64,000 nucleotides of DNA from Kryptolebias marmoratus. Taxonomy: Eukaryota > Chordata > Actinopteri > Cyprinodontiformes > Rivulidae. A program made the position numbers and the translations under genes. Shown here piece after piece: positions 11,640-24,011 of the stretch. The notes beneath the pieces were generated by a model. It made no database searches and was not told the origin of the DNA. It saw only the letters and a program-made list of their open reading frames with translations. How positions within the stretch are numbered: the stretch's first letter is position 1; each line of letters begins with the position of its first letter. The stretch lies in the NCBI RefSeq assembly GCF_001649575.2, contig NC_051450.1, positions 11,732,357 through 11,796,356 of the forward strand, read 5' to 3'.

Positions 11640-12135
11640 AGACAAATGAATGTCAGTAACTTTGGCTAGAAATCCTTAAGTGTGTAGCTGTGCAGAGTCG
11701 TTGTGTTAACATGCCACGCCGGCTGATTAAGAAGCATCCCTGTGTTTTACATAATCAAGACCCATTGGGCAACCATTATTCATGGTAAGAACCTTCGTTC
11801 CCTGACGCACTAGACTTTTATTGAAAGGACCAAACAGCGCAAATGTCTTCATTTTTCAGCCTGCAACAAACCAGCAAAGCTCAAACCCAGCACACTTTCT
11901 GTGAGACGTCCTCGCTGTTGTCAGGGCAGCTGACATTCAGTCCTCGCTGCTCACTCACCGCGCTGAATGGCATTTTGATAAGAGTTTCGAGCTGACCTGC
12001 ATTACCATATTTCTTGCAGGCTGTTCTGAAGGACTGCATTACTCTTTGGGATGTTTTGCCTGCCCTCCTGGCAGTTTCCCCGTTATCTGGATCCAGCCAG
12101 GCTCCTGCAGGAGAGCTATAAATGAGCACTGAGAA
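11640..12135. promoter_or_regulatory. CNE-like block, moderately GC-rich
   Basis: A repeat-free block whose base composition and CpG content rise above the surroundings. An 88-codon open frame runs on the minus strand (11,881-12,147), and a plus-strand acceptor-like TTCTTGCAG ends at 12,019. Neither gives a protein I recognise. I favour a conserved regulatory element, with a hidden exon as the alternative; an interspecies alignment would separate them. Confidence 0.3.
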
Positions 12136-12560
12136 ATATGATAGCACATGTGCCCATACACTATACCTTTACTTTCATAAATAAAACATTAAAACCCACC
12201 ATCCGTGAATTATGTTTCGTGTGCTTGTTTCTATCACTCATTGTATTTCTCTTCTACATATAAATTGTCTTTTTTATGATTAGCTGCAATCTTATGTAAC
12301 AACAACTCTGTTATTGCAGCATACCATAATAAGAAGCTGAAAAATTAAGCATAAGACTTTTTTTCCCCCCATTCTCTCCATGAGGTGTTACTCCTCTGGT
12401 CCATGCTCCCCTCCAAGAGATAAACAGCTTACCTTTGGCATGACCCGTTCTTCTTTAATAGGCAGTGAGTACTCCACTGTCCCACTTTTCAAATCCATTA
12501 ATTTGATAAGTGAGGGGATGTCTCACTTAGCAATCATTCTGGACAATTAAACACATATCT

Positions 12561-12805
12561 AAAGAATAGGGACAATCTTTAGGGCTTTTTATTTCCAATT
12601 ATGTGGAACCCTTTGACTCAATATCTAATACTCTGTTGAAATGAGCCATTGTTGCCTGAGAGCATAGTTGAAACGTTGACATAGTATTAACTGAGGAATG
12701 GAGTCCGTCTTGAGGGATTTTCAGTGCCAATTATGAGGAACTGTCTGACTATGTATCAAGTACTGTTTTAAAATTAGCCACATCTGTCAGATAGCTGTTG
12801 CCACT
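12561..12805 (+). repeat. Degenerate tandem duplication, CNE-like
   Basis: Two units about 132 bases apart align along their whole length. Unit 1 carries TTTAGGG, CCAATTATGTGGAA, GACTCAATATCTAATACTC and GAGCCATTGTTGCC. Unit 2 carries TTGAGGG, CCAATTATGAGGAAC, GACTATGTATCAAGTACTG and TTAGCCACATCTG. They have diverged by many substitutions but keep spacing, so the duplication is old. The AT-rich, repeat-free texture resembles conserved enhancers, but constraint is not demonstrated. Confidence 0.5.
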
Positions 12806-14985
12806 GCATTTAGTATTTGTTTTATTTTGAGGAATAGGCTACAGCTGATATGGTGTGAACTTGGAAATTTAACACTGCAGAAACAAAGCAGTTTTTATTC
12901 AGATCTGGACATCCAGACCAGCTATTTACCCTTTAACAAATAAGAAACAACATATGGAAGTTTATCCAATCTACATGTGTTAGATTTGGGAAAATAAATA
13001 CTTTGGGTACCTGCCAATTCCAACAAGCCATGTGGTTTCTGTTGCTGGCAGTAGATCAGACTTGTTCTCTCTTGGTGTTAAACTTTAATTTAGATTATGT
13101 GCCGTAGTTGTTGGCACAATGAAAGAGCACAGGATGCAAAACTAACAAACCTAGAGATGAAACATTATGAAAACTCTGTATCACAATTATTGTGAGTTCA
13201 TCAAGATTACCAGTAGTAACACAGCATTGTGTTGAAAGAAATATAGAGAGTACACCTGGAATTAAGATTGTTATATAGAGAGAATACCGTACGCTGTTTA
13301 ATGAGCTTCAAATGTTGTAGAAATTTAGGAGTAAATTATATGTTTGAGGCTTTTATTGTGAAGGGCTTAAAGAAAGTTGTGTTTCCCTGCTGCAATCAAT
13401 GTTGTTAGAAAAACTGTGTTATATTATTTTGGCAGTTTTGCCAAGTAAAGGCACACTCACAACTTTCTGCTACAACATTGATTGTAAAGAAATTTGAGAC
13501 GCTCATAAATGAAACAAGCCAATCACTTAATTCCAAAGAGTATATCAGGCTAAAAATTGAATTACTTTGCACTTGTTAGATTTCATATTGACTCTCTGTA
13601 TAGTGTATACACAGGGAAAATGCTTTCCTTCAATGTCTCGATTCAATAAAATACAGCCACCCTACAGACTTAAGAGGAGACAAATCGCAGGAGCCCTTTT
13701 ACTCAATTCTGTCTGAATCTGGGATGCTTCATCACTTGAATTTTCAGTTTTAACATTAATTTCAATTAGGAATGCTAATAATTTCATCCCTAAACCAAAC
13801 ACAAACAAAAAGAACAATGTAAAACAAATAAACTTAAAAATAAACCATGTTAGAACAAGTCAACAAATATTTGTCAGAACACCAACCTGATCTTTATCGA
13901 TTTTCATTTATTTATTTATTTTGCAAAAAAAAGTTGTGTGTCCACTGAAACAATTCTGCATGAGTGAGCTGTACATTGCTACTTTTTGGCAATGTGTTAA
14001 TCCCAATATTAGTATTTACTTTTACAACCAGCATTTCTTATGTAGGTATAACATTAGTTTGGTCTATCAGGGCTGGTTGTGCAAAAAAATAGTACAGATC
14101 TTGGCCAATTTTAGACTCCAGACCTATGTTTTACTAACTAGAGTAATCTTTAAAAAGTTTATTTAAAAAAATAGTAATAATAATAATGCACTGGAGGCCA
14201 GCAGATTTTGACACAGTACACTTTATTCTACAAAGAGATTAAAAAAACAAAGAAATCTCCGGAGAACCTTGAAACCATGGTTTATTGCGCCCTATTTTTA
14301 TACACAAAATCTTGGTGAAATCCTGCCTCGTTTCTGAAAAATTAAAACTTCATTTCCCCAGAACCAACAAACGGTGTCATTTTTCAGGGCTGTCCAAATA
14401 ACCGTATGTTTCTCCAGCAGTATTTGGATCTGTGTCGAGGACGTTTCCAAGGTTACCTCACGTAGGCCCCTGCAGGGGAAGAAGCCCTCCACCTTATTTC
14501 AAGAGTTACTGTACATTCCTTGAGGCCTTTTCACTTGAAAACAATCTTTAAAAGAATATTTTAATATTTTAGGTGTATTTTTTTAATTCCATTTCTATAA
14601 AATTAGGGTTAATTCTAGTAGTAGTTTAGTTATATTACAGTCTTTTTGGTGTGCTGGGTTTACAGGTGATGTGTTCTTCATCAAACTGGTTGATGAAACT
14701 AAAACGATAAATTTAATGTCAAGTTATTTAACATCTCTATTTAATATAGCTTTAGTACAAGGTCAGAATACTCTGCTGTATATATTGTCGTAGATTTATT
14801 TATTTTTTTTCCTTTAATAAATTATAAAGGTTGTATAACTGACTAAAGTAATGCATTTAGGAGATTTGAATGCATAAAATGAACCCTTTTGTCCTTTCCA
14901 ACTATACAAATTGTAGTCTGTTAATCACATCATCTATAACTTTGTACAATCAGTCATTATCCTCCCCTGCCAAAAGGCAAAAGAT
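12806..14985. other. Unique noncoding DNA
   Basis: No gene recognised. It holds an odd pair of inverted words at 13,371-13,484, a 12-base palindrome AAACCATGGTTT at 14,272-14,283 and another, CCCCTGCAGGGG, at 14,467-14,478. Open frames are short. Confidence 0.45.
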
Positions 14986-14987
14986 TT

Positions 14988-15245
14988 GTTTGTCATATCA
15001 GCAAAATCTCTCGTGAAGCATCAGATGGGTTTTAATGATACTCAGAAAGTAGTTTGTGGATGCACATTTACAAATGATTCCATTTAGGAGTGAAGCCATA
15101 TTCAAAACGGCCATGACAGCTAACTGACTTTAGCCAACACAAAAATGGCTGTAGCTGAGTTAAACTGAAAGATATCGAGCTAAACTTGGGTGTGGAAGTT
15201 GATGAGAGTCATTCAAAACATGTATGCGTGAGATCACATATAACA
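14988..15245 (-). repeat. Dispersed repeat family A, copy 3
   Basis: On the minus strand the unit reads in the same order as the other copies. On the plus strand the markers are TCAGCAAAATCTCTCGTGA (14,999), ACTCAGAAAGTAGTTTGTG (15,040), ACAAAAATGGCTGTAGCTGAG (15,140) and GATATCGAGCTAAACTTGG (15,171). Single unit, no coding capacity. Confidence 0.7.
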
Positions 15246-16329
15246 GCAATTACAAGGTTTGACCAAAAGTAGAGAAGAAAAAGAATAACTCTGTCAGTTC
15301 TCAACATCACAAGATGAAAACTGAATAAAAAATAGGTGATTTTAAACTATAGATCCAGGTTTGAAAAAAAAACAACACAAATGTTGCTTTTTTGTTGCTT
15401 GTAATTTGTCTTTCAATTTTACGTTCCATGTGGCATGGTGCAGCATTTCTTCATTTTCCGTGGGAACTTAAACATCAAGATAAACATTTAATAGAAAATG
15501 GAAGAAGTGAAAGAATATTTAGGCTTAAATTAATTCACTTCGGCAGGCAGCAGGTGCAGAAAATCTATAGCTCCAGCAGCGTGGCTGACCTGGGTTCAGA
15601 TCAACTGATACTCTCTTCTACTTGTCCAAAGATGAAAAATGAAGAACAACGAGACTATTGAACACAAGCCGACGAGCCATCACTCAAACGTCATCACCTT
15701 CTGACAGCCCTTCTGACCCAGGTCTCATTTAACAGTGATGAATGTTTCCTCTGCATGGCTACCAAGTTTCAAATCAACGCAATATATTTTATTTAAAAAA
15801 AAAACAACAACCTGATTGCTTATTATCAGAGTTATTTCTTTCATATTTTGGAGTGTATTTCATGGCAGGGAGTAAGTCACTTGTGTAATCACAGCTCTGT
15901 GAACAAATAAACCTCTTAAGGGCATGTCCCTGACTGTTTTTGATTAGACATTTGTGCTGTGAGCTTTAGTCACTCTGTGATTCAGATTGCTTGTCAAAGA
16001 ATGAAACAACAGCATGTTGCGAAGACAACGAGCTCCTGGAGGAGGAATATTTTTAACGACTCGAACCTATTTGAAGATTTCTGACTCAGTTCACTCAGAG
16101 TGGAGGCAGCTCGGTTATTCGGGTTTTAGTAGCAATCAAAGCAAATGCAGCTTTGAGTGCAACGCAGGTAACTTTTTAAAGCTGCTTTCTGTCTGAAAGA
16201 CGATGGTGCTTCTTTACTTTTATTAAGCTTTATCTGCAGAACAATCCACCTTGTTTGGGTAGACAAGATTAGATCAAGATTCACTCATGGAATCAATTTC
16301 GTAGTGTATTACAGCAGCATCTCCTGCAC
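15246..16329. other. Unique noncoding DNA
   Basis: No gene recognised. A short passage at about 15,540-15,620 contains GGTTCAGATCAACTG, weakly like a pol III B box, but without a matching A box. Confidence 0.4.
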
Positions 16330-16780
16330 GATCTGCCTGAATGTCATCCTGGGGAATTATTTGTTTCGCTCAGAGTGTGCACACTCCCCCCTGCATACTG
16401 TACCTGCACTCCTCAGTTTATCATATTTGCCCTCGGAAAGTCTTTATTAGCGTGAAAGGCTTGCTCTGTGTCTCCTGGGAGCTCGTGCTGCCATTGATGC
16501 AGATGACAGCAGCGGTTCCCTTCGCACTCCGTACTGTTGACAGACATGAAAATAGTAAGGATCTGTCAGGTAGCACTGCAGAACTCGAGCCGTTCCAGAT
16601 ATAAATATTTTAGATGACAACATTCACGGCTGTTTTCTTCCTCCCAAAGTTATCTGAGAGTGTGACTGACTTGTTTTGAAGATGGCTGTTGTTTTGACAG
16701 GTTTGGGGATGACAGTGGTTGTTTCCTGTCCATGTGCCGCGTGCACATGGAATGCACGCGCACGCAGAGCTAAAACAGAC
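16330..16780. promoter_or_regulatory. CNE-like block with raised CpG
   Basis: Repeat-free and less AT-rich than the flanks. It has CpG-containing words (CGTGCACATGG near 16,739, CACGCGCACGC near 16,755) and E-box cores. No open frame with domain character. A regulatory role is inferred only from texture. Confidence 0.22.
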
Positions 16781-17865
16781 GCATGACTGTAAATCGGCAT
16801 ATTTTTAAATCCGAAAACCTCGCACACCCACATTTTCACTTGCACTTGGCTTAGACTGAACATTTAACCTGCATATTTGTGAAAATGCATCTGAGCAACA
16901 CAGCCGTTTGATATTTCCTCCTTTGGAAAATTGTGTCTCAGCTTTCTTTATCACGTTTGACTGTCAGAAGCTTGCGTTCCCAAGGCTGCACTAGATCATT
17001 TGATGAAACTGAAATGAAGCAGACAATAGAATATTACTCTTTTTGAAATGTACTCATCCTATAGTACTATCAGAACTAGTTGAGCAGTTTAACATTGTGT
17101 TTCCTGCATTACAAATTAAAACTCAAGCTAATAATAAATATAAAAGTGTTTTCTTGTGTAAATCACTGAACACTGAAACCATCATGACAAAAGCCTCTTT
17201 CGATATGACCACAAAGAGTCCCTCTTTAAGCTGCTTCTGGCCATTCATAAATCACTAATGGAGCCGGACACGTCCCGCAAAGATGTCAGCTTTTATTAAT
17301 AAATGCATCGCAGCATCAAAGGAGGCATGAAGTGTAACTCATGCCCCATCTACACTACTGTCATGTCCATATTCTATAGCCATGCTGTATAACTAGGGAC
17401 GAGAAGGGACACATTAACAATTTATCAAAATACAGAAAAAGAGCATGTTTATCTTGGCTAAAACTGTCCCCCAAATAATTGCAACTTGTTTTTTTGTTTA
17501 TTTTTATACAATTTTAAGTTGTGAACCAAAGTTGAATGGCGACAGTATAAAGCAATATATATATAGACATGGAAAAAAGATGGTAGAAAAGAAAAGACTT
17601 TTTAAAAAAATGTGCTGTTTTGGTTCTAGGGCACAAAGTGATGTACAAAATAGGCTGCCATGTCATAGTTTCTCCTGTCTGCGGAGATTCACCATGAACT
17701 GAGTAACCCACTTTGGAAAGCAATCTTAAAATCATCTGTATTTGACACCAAAACTCTGTTTGGCTGTAGACAGCAGGTGCAAATGGAGCAAAAAATCTTT
17801 TTTTACAAATATCCAGAGTTCTGCAGATGGAGGCTCAGTGGTGTTGTTGTAGGATATCTCTGGAG
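16781..17865. other. Unique AT-rich noncoding DNA
   Basis: No gene, RNA gene or repeat family recognised. Overlapping short frames near 17,445-17,735 on both strands have no domain features. Confidence 0.45.
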
Positions 17866-17869
17866 TTCT

Positions 17870-18010
17870 GGAGCTTTTTCATATGTTGACTGCCACTTCC
17901 TCTCTTGGCAGCTCAGAGGTGTTACAGCAGCAGGTTGACTTCAGTCACCCCTATGATGCCTTGTTCATTTCAGAAATCACACCGTGACAGCCAGAAGGCT
18001 CCTTATGCCA
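17870..18010 (+). mobile_element. Possible decayed tRNA-derived SINE
   Basis: The passage GGCAGCTCAGAGGTGTTACA (17,908) resembles a pol III A box and shares its wording with the candidate SINE head at about 36,730 (TGGCTCAGAGGTGTAAGAG). A B box is not clear, only GTTGACTTCAGTCACC. The call rests on this similarity and is weak. Confidence 0.3.
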
Positions 18011-18229
18011 TGTGTTTTGTATGGCTGGCAAATACTTTAAACAATCTCAAGACAGAATAATCTTGCAAAAATACGTTTAGTCCTACAAATGACACTCAAA
18101 CTTTTTAATAAATCCCAGAAAAATACCCACCAAATGTGATCCATGATGCCTAAAAATGCATTTGACACAGCTAAGTATTAATGTTTAGCAAATGAGGGCA
18201 AATCCAAAAACAAACACAATGAAGAAGAG

Positions 18230-18440
18230 GCAGAGGAGAGGCGTGAGGCCGTCCTGGGCAGGTGGCAGAGCCGAACAGATGCTGCGAAGAAAAATCAGCG
18301 AAGCGGATAATGTCCTGCTTAGATTACCTCCGGGGCCTGATTAAAGTGGACCGTCCTCATCTGGATCAGCTCCAAGACGGTTCTACAGGGATCAGCTGTT
18401 CCCACTGTCTCACATGATGGATCTCATCTGTCCTGACGTA
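18230..18440. promoter_or_regulatory. CNE-like block
   Basis: A repeat-free, moderately GC-rich block with a cluster of homeodomain and E-box words, including TTAGATTACC (18,320), CTGATTAAAGTGG (18,338) and CAGCTGTTCC (18,392). No coding signal. It looks like enhancer sequence, unproven. Confidence 0.3.
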
Positions 18441-20345
18441 TGGAGGTTTGATACATCTTTATGCACAATAAAATTAAATGTCACATATCCATTTAGGGCA
18501 ACAACAATATAAAGTGCACCTTGCTGCATCAGATGCCTCATATTGAGCTCTTTTCTTAGTGTAGAGCTCATTTCCTTGCCCTGTGCCTTTTGTTCACATC
18601 CTGTCAGTCACATATTTGATGTTCTGAAGACCCACCTTAATGTGTATTTGGGTTGAAAGAGCCAAAAGTTTGACATTTTGTATCTAAACTCACAAGACAT
18701 TCTGTTGGGAAACCATTTTCATCAAACTCAACCATGGTCGTATTGAATCATAACTATAGAATAATCACAATCTTGCCTGTGCCAGAGGACAAGCAGGACC
18801 ACAATAAAATGGGAATTGGTGCCATTACTGCTGACTGAACAGAAAAAAAACAACTTAATAATCATAAAAGGAAACGTAACTGTTTCAATGTGTCGTTGAT
18901 CTAATAAAAAAAAGTTCAAATGTATGTAAAGTAAATTGAGGTAGAGTCTCCTGCCCTGCACAGAAAGTAACTACACAGTAAAGTTAAACACAGCTGAGGA
19001 CGTGTCTGACCAAATATACTGTTAGTTTATTGTTCATAGCAGTTTTCCATCTGCTTTAAGGGCTGAAACCAGCTTCTTAAAACCAGCTTCTACAGTTTGT
19101 TTGAATCATCGGCCCTCATGCTGCAACTTCAGTACACCACAGGCTTACGTATTTACAATTCTTGCTGATAACAGGACCAAAGTTTTCTTTAGAAGTAAAA
19201 TTTGCTTCTTGACTGTCATCACAACTAAAATCCATATGTAGATAAACATAAGGATGCTGTTCTCAACATTAGTTTGTCAGGCACAAAACAGCTAGGGAAG
19301 ATGGATTCATTGAGACTTTGCATTATAAGCTTAATAATGCAGGCTTCTACTTATGATGCTATAACCAGGTCCTGCATAGATCATCTGCAACATCTGTTGT
19401 TAGACAGAGTTGACATATTATAATGAAGCTTAGGGCAGGAACCCAGAAGTTAGAGCCACATAGGACAAGAACCCCATAGTAGTCAGCTGCACTCCAAATT
19501 TTAAGTCCATCCCTCATGTACACCAATGGAATGAATTTAATGAATTTTCCTGAATAAAAAGAAATAATATGTTCTAAACAAACAAACAAAAAACAAAAAA
19601 GTTATGATGCAGATTTTTGTTGATTCATATTATTCTTGTTATTTGACACTTTAAAAAGTGTCATGTTACACTGTGATTCTGTGATTGACGATATGACAGC
19701 TTGTTAGTGAGTTAGTGTATAGGTGGGACTTTTGTATCAAAGGTACAGCCCACACATCCTTGGTTCCACCCATTTACATGGATGGTACAGCCCCACACCT
19801 CTTGAGCACAAACTCTGGCTCCAAAAATACAACATGGCAGCCCCCAGGAAACAGACATTTTAGCTTCAGTTTTAGACTATGAAGGTATCGGAGTCGCATC
19901 ATTATTTACTATGTGTTAGTGAAGCTGATCAGGAACATCAACTTTGACAAAGAGGAAGAAAAACTAATAGAAGCCGTTGGGAATGCTCATTACTGCCCAG
20001 GATTGGAGGTTAGGAGATGATTTTGGTGAAATAGCAGATGCTGTTCGGATATCGTGGTGTGGTGTTATTTATTGAATCCATTTCTTATAGTTAAACTCTC
20101 CAAGGCGTATGAATGGGGAAACAAAATGAAGTATGAGCTGAGCCCAGTCTGGAAAGCCAAGTTTTGGTCTGTGTGAGTCAAGTGTTGGGGCTTCGCAGGT
20201 CAGTCACTTTGCATCACTGAAGAGAGAAGAATGAGGACCATTTCTGTCACCGAAGATAATTGGAAAAGCTTAAGAATTGTTGGGGTTGGGAGCAGATCCA
20301 TAGGTTGTTAAGGGTCTGATCAGCCTTGGTTGAGTCCCCTAGATA
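18441..20345. other. Unique noncoding DNA
   Basis: No gene recognised. A local duplication AAACCAGCTTCT occurs twice at 19,066-19,092. Segments around 19,730-19,810 repeat the word GGTACAGCCC, with no family assigned. Confidence 0.45.
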
Positions 20346-20349
20346 AGGG

Positions 20350-20475
20350 TGTAAGACAGGGGTAAGCAATCCTGGTCCTCGAGTGCCACTATCCTGCATG
20401 TTTTACTTGTTTCCCTGCTCCAACACACCGGATTCAGTGGTTAAATTACCTCTTCATGTTCTGCAGAAGCTGTGA
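20350..20475 (+). mobile_element. hAT-derived MITE, half copy
   Basis: It contains AATCCTGGTCCTCGAGTG, CCTGCATGTTTTACTTG and CCCTGCTCCAACACACCGGA, the successive words of the left half of the fish hAT MITE also found at 9,943-10,111. The mirrored right half is missing, so this is a truncated copy. Confidence 0.65.
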
Positions 20476-22615
20476 CATTATATACAATAATGTTTATACT
20501 GGCATTTATAGTTGGACAGAATTGGGTTTTTGGTTGCTTTAGTCTTCACAGTTTACCAACATCCTTCTGGTGATAAACCGTTCCTTCCCTTTCATTTTGT
20601 GTTTCCATTATGACTGATTTTCTTCTAATGAACAGTCCAACTGTTGACAACTAAACAAGGCTTTGTTTTTGCCATCAATTTTGCCTTTGGGTTTAAATAT
20701 TGGAAGAAATCGAAGGTGTGTGTGTGTGTTGCGCAAGAGATTGAGAACCAGCTTGGAGACACTTGGCACTGTAGTCGTTAGAGAACGCAAACATAATTAA
20801 CTAATCATGCTGGCTGACATGATACAAATACAGATGGAACTGGCCTGCCAGTGTGAGTTTGAAATACCCAGACAGATGAGCCGCAACACTTAGACAGAGA
20901 TGCTGTAGCACACTCAATCCCAAAACTAATTGGGTCAGCCACTTCTCAAAGAGGCAATTTTGAAAGCAATTACAGTTTCCAGTTAGCTTATGAGCAACTG
21001 ATAACCACATGAAATGTCTAAAGAATCTGTCTGAAATGGAAGTTGGCTATTTTTAAAATGACGTTTTGATGTCAAATCAATTCCAGGATCACAGGTACAG
21101 CCATGGATGCAGAGATATTACAACGTCCAATCCTAGAACAAACTGTGTTATGTAGGAATGTGTCCAATCCCAGGATCCAATCCTATTATCACCAAAGAAA
21201 TGCTCCGTGGCTGCCGATGATCAAACGCTGGATTTAAGCCTCTGAAGTTTCACTGACTGACACCAAATTCAAAGCAACTGAAAATGGAGCGATTGATGCT
21301 GAAGGTGAATGAAACGGCTCACATATTCAGTCTTGAATAAAGGGTAGAATACAGCAGACACAGAGTAATGTAACATGTCAAAGGATTTACTCTGGATGTG
21401 AAATTATTATAGAAGTTCAGTCCTTTCCAAGCATATTTATTGAGCATTTTGGACTTTCACAAATGTTAAGATAAAATAAAAATTTAAAAGAATAAACACT
21501 TAATATGGTACCAGTAATAGCTATGTTTTAAAATCTGTTCAGGTTTCATAGGTTTTTATCTATTTAGGTTATTCTAGTTAAAGTTTTAAACAAGCTGTAA
21601 CTTTGTTATGCTTTCTTTCTGAACAGCCAGAACTTTCTTGTATTAGTTTAAAGTGGTTTTGGTCAATACCTCTTATGACTCTTTGGAGAATTTTAAAAGG
21701 TTTTCTTTGGACTTTAGCCATTTTTTAAATTAATATTATTATTATTTTAATTTGAGTTGTTGTACCTGATCATGCCAGCATATTTTGCATTGTGTTTAAA
21801 ACATGAGGAAAGATGACAAGTGGAGGCAAAAAAAGAGGAAAAAAAGTCTGACTTCAAAAATAAAAGTACGTACAGCAGATGGGCATCCACTAAAAAAGCT
21901 AATAGTAAGTTAATTAGTAGGTAGCTTGCTAAAAGCTAAAGAAATATGCAGTAAAAGCATGTCTTTACTAAGTTGCCTGTTGTGTGTCAATACAACATTT
22001 GTTCATCCTTTGAGTTTAGGAACCTTTTAATGCCGGAATGATTTATAGGTCAGAGTTAAGAGGTTTAATAAAGGATCATCAACAATAACAAAATATCTGG
22101 TAATGCTCTGGTTTTTAACTCATAAATGAGTGAAAAAGCAGACAAAGTCAAAGAAGAAAAAAGAAATCAGAATACTTGGAAAAGTATGGCACAAGACAAC
22201 TTCAAAAGATTGCAAGAAAGTCTGGCTTCTTGGAAGTAAAATATAAGAAAATGAAGACTGACACAAGACTTTTGCACAGTTGTGTATAATTTTAAGAGTG
22301 AATGGAAAACATTCATGAGACAGTATGAGTTAATGTGTGTTACCTCAAATAATATAATAAGTTACAAATGAATATATATGTTTAAATAATACTGTTTTAT
22401 ATCTTTATAACTTAAAAAAGTTACAGACCTAATTAAAAAGAATGTTTTATATTTGAATTTTTGTCATTTTGGAGAGTTTGAGTTTTATGTTCAATGTAAT
22501 CCCTGCAAATTTAGTGGAACGTCTACCTATTTGTGTTGCCAATCTTTCACTCATTTGTTTTTCTTAAGTGCAAACAAAATAAACTTTACGAAAAAAAAGT
22601 TCTAGTTTTTGGCAG
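20476..22615. other. Unique AT-rich noncoding DNA
   Basis: No gene or mobile element recognised. A small GT run lies at about 20,715-20,728. AT-rich low-complexity text occupies 21,470-22,450. Confidence 0.45.
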
Positions 22616-22619
22616 CAGG

Positions 22620-23130
22620 GAGGCATTGCTACACAGAAATGAAATAATGATTCGCAGTTCTTTCAATTAGCTCAGAGATTATAATAACGTAGCTGGGGAG
22701 CAGAACTCTGCCTCAGTCATAAATCAAATGGAATTACAAACTAGAAATTACCCCAATGCAAAACATGGAAATGCATCCCATTTTTAAATATGCATCTACA
22801 TAACCCATCCATTCATACATTCCCATTTCCACGTCCATCAGTGCATAGCTTGATAAAAATTAGTCACAATGGATGCCTTGAGTCGGCTAATACTCAACTA
22901 AAATCATTAATTAGCTCCAATTAAAAGAGAGAAAACCTATTTCTGGCTCACGCCGCTTTCGAGACAGCTGCGTTATAAGTTGTTGATTAAGTTTGTTTGT
23001 GAGCCTGTGTTCATTTGCATTTTTGAAGCTCTTTACAATTGTCTGCCTCCAAAATGAACCCAGAGTGAGCTGGCAGATGGCTGCTATTCAGTGTTTATCA
23101 AGCAACAGTAACTTTAATGTCTCTCACTCC
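22620..23130. promoter_or_regulatory. Strong CNE candidate with homeodomain and octamer motifs
   Basis: A repeat-free 500-base block of the kind seen in deeply conserved vertebrate noncoding elements. It includes ATCATTAATTAGCTCC and CAATTAAAAG (22,901-22,926), an octamer ATTTGCAT at 23,013-23,020 and an E-box CAGCTG (22,968). No open frame or repeat explains it. I judge it among the best enhancer candidates here, but no alignment was available. Confidence 0.4.
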
Positions 23131-23284
23131 AGTCTCAAGAGAACCATTATCAGTGTTAGTTAGAAACTATAGCAAAAAAGAGTTTAGAGGCTCAACACCT
23201 GGCAGCAAAGATTAATGATACATGATTTATTATATTACTCTATCAAGATGTGAAATTAAAAATAGTAATTCACGAGAAATTATT

Positions 23285-23585
23285 TTAAGGGTAATAATTT
23301 GGCTCTTCTAACCATCCAGCGTGGACCCGCACGATCCCGTGTAAATCCTCATATTGCATCTGTGCATCCATCACTTAAGCTTATTTTCTTTCATAGCCAG
23401 GCTTTATCAGTGAAGGGTGACAGGACCCGAGGCAAAACGTACTGAAAACCATCAGAATAATTCAGATTGCCCAGAGATCTCATTAAAGAGCTGGAGCAGG
23501 ACGCTAAGCATTAGACTTTCAGTGTTGCCAGCAGAGATTCTCTGAAGGCACCGCTTCAGTTGATTGACAGACTGAAGCTTTTACT
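23285..23585. promoter_or_regulatory. CNE candidate with PBX/MEIS site
   Basis: A repeat-free block close to the previous candidate. At 23,561-23,570 it carries TGATTGACAG, the exact composite PBX-MEIS/PREP binding word known from HOX-cofactor enhancers. Other homeodomain cores occur upstream (GGTAATAATTTGG near 23,290). The motif is seen directly; function is inferred. Confidence 0.38.
23561..23570 (+). promoter_or_regulatory. PBX-MEIS composite site TGATTGACAG
   Basis: A perfect match to the canonical PBX/PREP-MEIS heterodimer site. A 10-mer is expected to occur by chance roughly once in ten windows of this size (both strands), so context decides; here it sits in a repeat-free CNE-like block. 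Confidence 0.45.
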
Positions 23586-24010
23586 TTTTTTTTATACAAT
23601 GAGTCCACTGAAATTGCCCTCTGCTCCCTATTTTTTTTATATGCTCAGTCACTCGGTTCTCACTTTCTGATGCCTGCTTTGATATTCTTGATAGAAACTT
23701 TTAAAAGGAGCTATTGATGCGAATACATATACATTTTGTCATAAAAGAATGTTTAACGAATAAACAAATAATCAAATATTAAATCCACTTATGTCCTATC
23801 GCATGTCTTTAAAGTTTTATTTGTTTTTTTTTACTGCAGTTCTATTTCATAAAATTATGTACAGCCGTTCATCAGAAGTCGGCCTATATTGACTTAAGTA
23901 GTATTTACCAGAGATGCTGAAATCAGGGTGGCCGAGCTCAATTAAAGGTCAGGTGATATGGGAAGAGCTCCTCCACACTGAAAGGTATTCTGATTGGAGT
24001 CAGCTCTGTG
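23586..24010. other. Unique AT-rich noncoding DNA
   Basis: No gene recognised. Poly-T runs near 23,585 and 23,630 and general AT richness. Confidence 0.4.
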
Positions 24011-24011
24011 T

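Noticed and set aside
15540..15620. Possible pol III B box GGTTCAGATCAACTG
   Set aside because: No matching A box at the right distance and no shared body with the other SINE candidates.
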